DNA from: Adenanthera pavonina
Lineage: Eukaryota; Streptophyta; Magnoliopsida; Fabales; Fabaceae
Assembly (NCBI GenBank): GCA_026686845.1
Contig: JAIVEN010000021.1
Location: 14,898,001 to 14,962,000, forward strand
Length of the DNA stretch: 64,000 nt
Direction: 5' to 3'
In this document: one piece after another, positions 61,606 to 64,000 of the stretch
How the letters are laid out: each line of letters begins with the position of its first letter
Position numbering within the stretch: the first letter of the stretch is position 1
Position numbers and translations under genes: made by a program
The notes under the pieces: model-generated
What the model saw: the letters and a program-made list of their open reading frames with translations, nothing else
Told to the model about the DNA's origin: nothing
The model's database searches: none

Positions 61606-63936
61606 ATGCACAAGAAATGCCGTGAGGATGTTGAATGTACTAACTTGCTCCCTCAAAGTTTCAACATTGATAGGATTTTGTCGTGTAAAACTTGTCAGTG
61701 GTTTTTTCTCAAACTCCAAGGTTCCGCCCAAAACTGTCCGAAAAAGTGCTTCGGTTGTGATCAATGCTTTGGAATAGACAGAATATGTTGTGAAGAGACC
61801 AAGTGAAGTCAATTGCTCCCCCAAGGAGGCCAATTCCATGGGATATGATGGCTCACACTTTTCAGAACTTTTTCAGAATCTTCGTGCTTCTACCCTGAAC
61901 TAGCTTGATTGGAGTTCGAATGGGTTCAGTTCATTTGAATGCACAAGAAATGCCGTGAGGATGTTGAATGTACTAACTTGCTGCCCCAAAGAGGCAAAAA
62001 TGATAGGATTTTGTCGTGTAAAACTTGTCAGTGGTTTTTTCTCAAACTCCAAGGTTCCGCCCAAAACTGTCCGAAAAAGTGCTTTGGTTGTGATCAATGC
62101 CTTGGAATAGACAGAGTATGTTGTGAAGAGACCAAATGAAGTCAATTGCTCCCCTAAGGAGGCCAATTCCATGGGATATGATGGTTCACACTTTTCAGAA
62201 CTTTTTCAGAATCTTTGTGCTTCTACCCTGAACTAGCTTGATTAGAGTTCGAATGGGTTCAGTTCATTTGAATGCACAAGAAATGCCGTGAGGATGTTGA
62301 ATGTACTAACTTGCTCCCTCAAAGTTTCAACATTGATAGGATTTTGTCGTGTAAAACTTGTCAGTGGTTTTTTCTCAAACTCCAAGATTCCGCGCAAAAC
62401 TGTTCGAAAAAGTGCTTCGGTTGTGATCAATGCCTTGGAATAGACAGAGTATGTTGTGAAGAGACCAAATGAAGTCAATTGCTCCCCCAAGGAGGCCAAT
62501 TCCATGGGATACAATGGTTCACACTTTTCAGAACCTTTTCAGAATCTTCGTGCTTCTACCCTGAACTAGCTTGATTGGAGTTCGAATGGGTTCAGTTCAT
62601 TTGAATGCACAAGAAATGCCGTGAGGATGTTGAATGTACTAACTTGCTGCCCCAAAGAGGCAAAATTGATAGGATTTTGTCGTGTAAAACTTGTCAGTGG
62701 TTTTTTCTCAAACTCCAAGGTTCCGCCCAAAACTGTCCGAAAAAGTGCTTTGGTTGTGATCAATGCCTTGGAATAGACAGAGTATGTTGTGAAGAGACCA
62801 AATGAAGTCAATTGCTCCCCCAAGGAGGCCAATTCCATGGGATACGATGGTTCACACTTTTCAGATTCTTTTCAGAATCTTTGTGCTTCTACCCTGAACT
62901 AGCTTGATTGGAGTTCGAATGGGTTCAGTTCATTTGAATGCACAAGAAATGCCGTGAGGATGTTGAATGTACTAACTTGCTACCTCAAAGTTTCAACATT
63001 GATAGGATTTTGTCGTGTAAAACTTGTCAGTGGTTTTTTCTCAAACTCCAAGATTCCGCGCAAAACTGTTCGAAAAAGTGCTTCGGTTGTGATCAATGCC
63101 TTGGAATAGACAGAGTATGTTGTGAAGAGACCAAATGAAGTCAATTGCTCCCCCAAGGAGGCCAATTCCATGGGATACGATGGTTCACACTTTTCAGAAC
63201 CTTTTCAGAATCTTCGTGCTTCTACCCTGAACTAGCTTGATTGGAGTTCGAATGGGTTCAGTTCATTTGAATGCACAAGAAATGCCGTGAGGATGTTGAA
63301 TGTACTAACTTGCTCCCTCAAAGTTTCAACATTGATAGGATTTTGTCGTGTAAAACTTGTCAGTGGTTTTTTCTCAAACTCCAAGATTCCGCGCAAAACT
63401 GTTCGAAAAAGGGCTTCGGTTGTGATCAATGCCTTGGAATAGACAGAGTATGTTGTGAAGAGACCAAATGAAGTCAATTGCTCCCCCAAGGAGGCCAATT
63501 CCATGGGATACGATGGTTCACACTTTTCAGAACCTTTTCAGAATCTTCGTGCTTCTACCCTGAACTAGCTTGATTGGAGTTCGAATGGGTTCAGTTCATT
63601 TGAATGCACAAGAAATGCCGTGTGGATGCTGGAGGTACTAACGTGCTGCCCAAAAGAGGCAAAATTGATAGGATTTTGTCGTGTAAAACTTGTCAGTGGT
63701 TTTTTCTCAAAGTCCAAGGTTCCGCCCAAAACTGTCCGAAAAAGTGCTTCGGTTGTGATCAATGCTTTGGAATAGACAGAATATGTTGTGAAGAGACCAA
63801 ATGAAGTCAATTGCTCCCCCAAGGAGGCCAATTCCATGGGATACGATGGTTCACACTTTTCAGAACCTTTTCAGAATCTTCGTGCTTCTACCCTGAACTA
63901 GCTTGATTGGAGTTCGAATGGGTTCAGTTCATTTGA
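61606..63936. repeat. Seven mixed monomers at the right end
   Basis: Monomers start at 61606 (S, G type, with GCTTTGG), 61939 (P with CAAAAATGATAGG), 62272 (S-D), 62605 (P), 62938 (S-D with GCTACCTC), 63271 (S-D with AAAGGGCTTCGG) and 63604 (V/P hybrid with CTCAAAGTCC). I see no internal higher-order unit in this stretch. The junction before 62938 has a private TTTTCAGATTC. Confidence 0.88.
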
Positions 63937-64000
63937 ATGCACAAGAAATGCCGTGTGGATGCTGGAGGTACTAACGTGCTGCCCAAAAGAGGCAAAATTG
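63937..64000. repeat. Partial satellite monomer at right window edge
   Basis: The first 64 bases of another monomer are present, with V-type GTGTGGATGCTGG. It ends before the segment that would separate true V from V/P hybrid. The array therefore continues to the right of the window. Confidence 0.97.

Larger units (their letters stand above)
1..64000. repeat. Satellite DNA array of 333-bp monomers filling the window
   Basis: The same unit recurs from the first base to the last, always in the same orientation. Using the word ATGCACAAG as phase marker, 192 complete monomers lie between 121 and 63936. Spacing is 333 bp except for eleven 322-bp monomers, three of 334 bp and two of 332 bp, and these lengths add up exactly to the window. 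No mobile element, inversion, spacer or unique sequence interrupts the array. Such arrays are typical of eukaryotic centromeric, pericentromeric or subtelomeric heterochromatin. I do not recognise the family, so neither species nor chromosomal position can be given. Start and end are window limits, so the true array is longer on both sides. Confidence 0.99.

Noticed and set aside
1..64000. Tandem-repeat protein gene with 111-residue repeats, since 333 is a multiple of 3
   Set aside because: Every frame I followed across a monomer meets at least one stop per repeat, and 322-, 332- and 334-bp monomers shift the frame. No continuous coding frame exists.
1..64000. CRISPR array
   Set aside because: Repeats are 333 bp and contiguous, with no short repeat and unique spacer alternation and no associated genes.
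1..64000. Promoter, terminator, tRNA, rRNA or ncRNA genes
   Set aside because: No tRNA or rRNA signature was seen on either strand, and short AT-rich words are repeated in every monomer without any gene context.

Overview
The whole 64 kb window is one uninterrupted head-to-tail satellite DNA array. I read 192 complete monomers from base 121 to base 63936, with a 120-base partial monomer at the left edge and a 64-base partial at the right edge. The basic monomer is 333 bp and about 42% G+C by a hand count of one copy. Eleven monomers are 322 bp through one recurrent 11-bp deletion, three are 334 bp and two are 332 bp. I see no inversion, transposon, unique spacer, RNA gene, or protein gene that I would defend. 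No stretch lacks the repeat. Monomer boundaries are given from the ATG of the conserved ATGCACAAG word; this phase is arbitrary.

This is eukaryotic heterochromatin-type DNA, of the kind found at centromeres, pericentromeres or subtelomeres. The species and satellite family are not recognised. Many variable positions are C-to-T or G-to-A changes at CpG, which suggests long-term cytosine methylation and fits a plant or vertebrate better than a fly or nematode. That is an inference. The 333-bp monomer itself looks like an ancient dimer: its two halves (about 168 and 165 bp) still align, so the length fits two nucleosome repeats.

Three main sequence classes differ in the segment about 15-85 bases into the monomer. 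S has CTCCCTCAAAGTTTCAAC. P has CTGCCCCAAAGAGGCAAA. V has GTGTGGATGCTGGAGG followed by ATTTTTTGGTG. A downstream switch separates D (GATTCCGCGCAAAACTGTTC) from G (GGTTCCGCCCAAAACTGTCC).

Layout: 1-2.1 kb is V then P/S. 2.1-11 kb holds higher-order units of 6, 8 and 9 monomers. 11.06-22.98 kb is three nearly identical copies of a 12-monomer, 3974-bp higher-order repeat. 23.3-40.6 kb is mostly P with short 5-, 2- and 6-monomer repeats and a small degenerate patch at 28.3-30 kb. 40.6-47.6 kb mixes V, S and P with 7- and 5-monomer units. 47.9-51.6 kb is S with a partial D/G alternation. 51.6-61.6 kb is a 14-monomer, 4661-bp unit followed by a 16-monomer derivative. The last 2.4 kb is mixed. No genes act together here. 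The biology is in the repeat's internal dimer structure, nested higher-order organisation, recombinant monomers and methylation-like mutation pattern.
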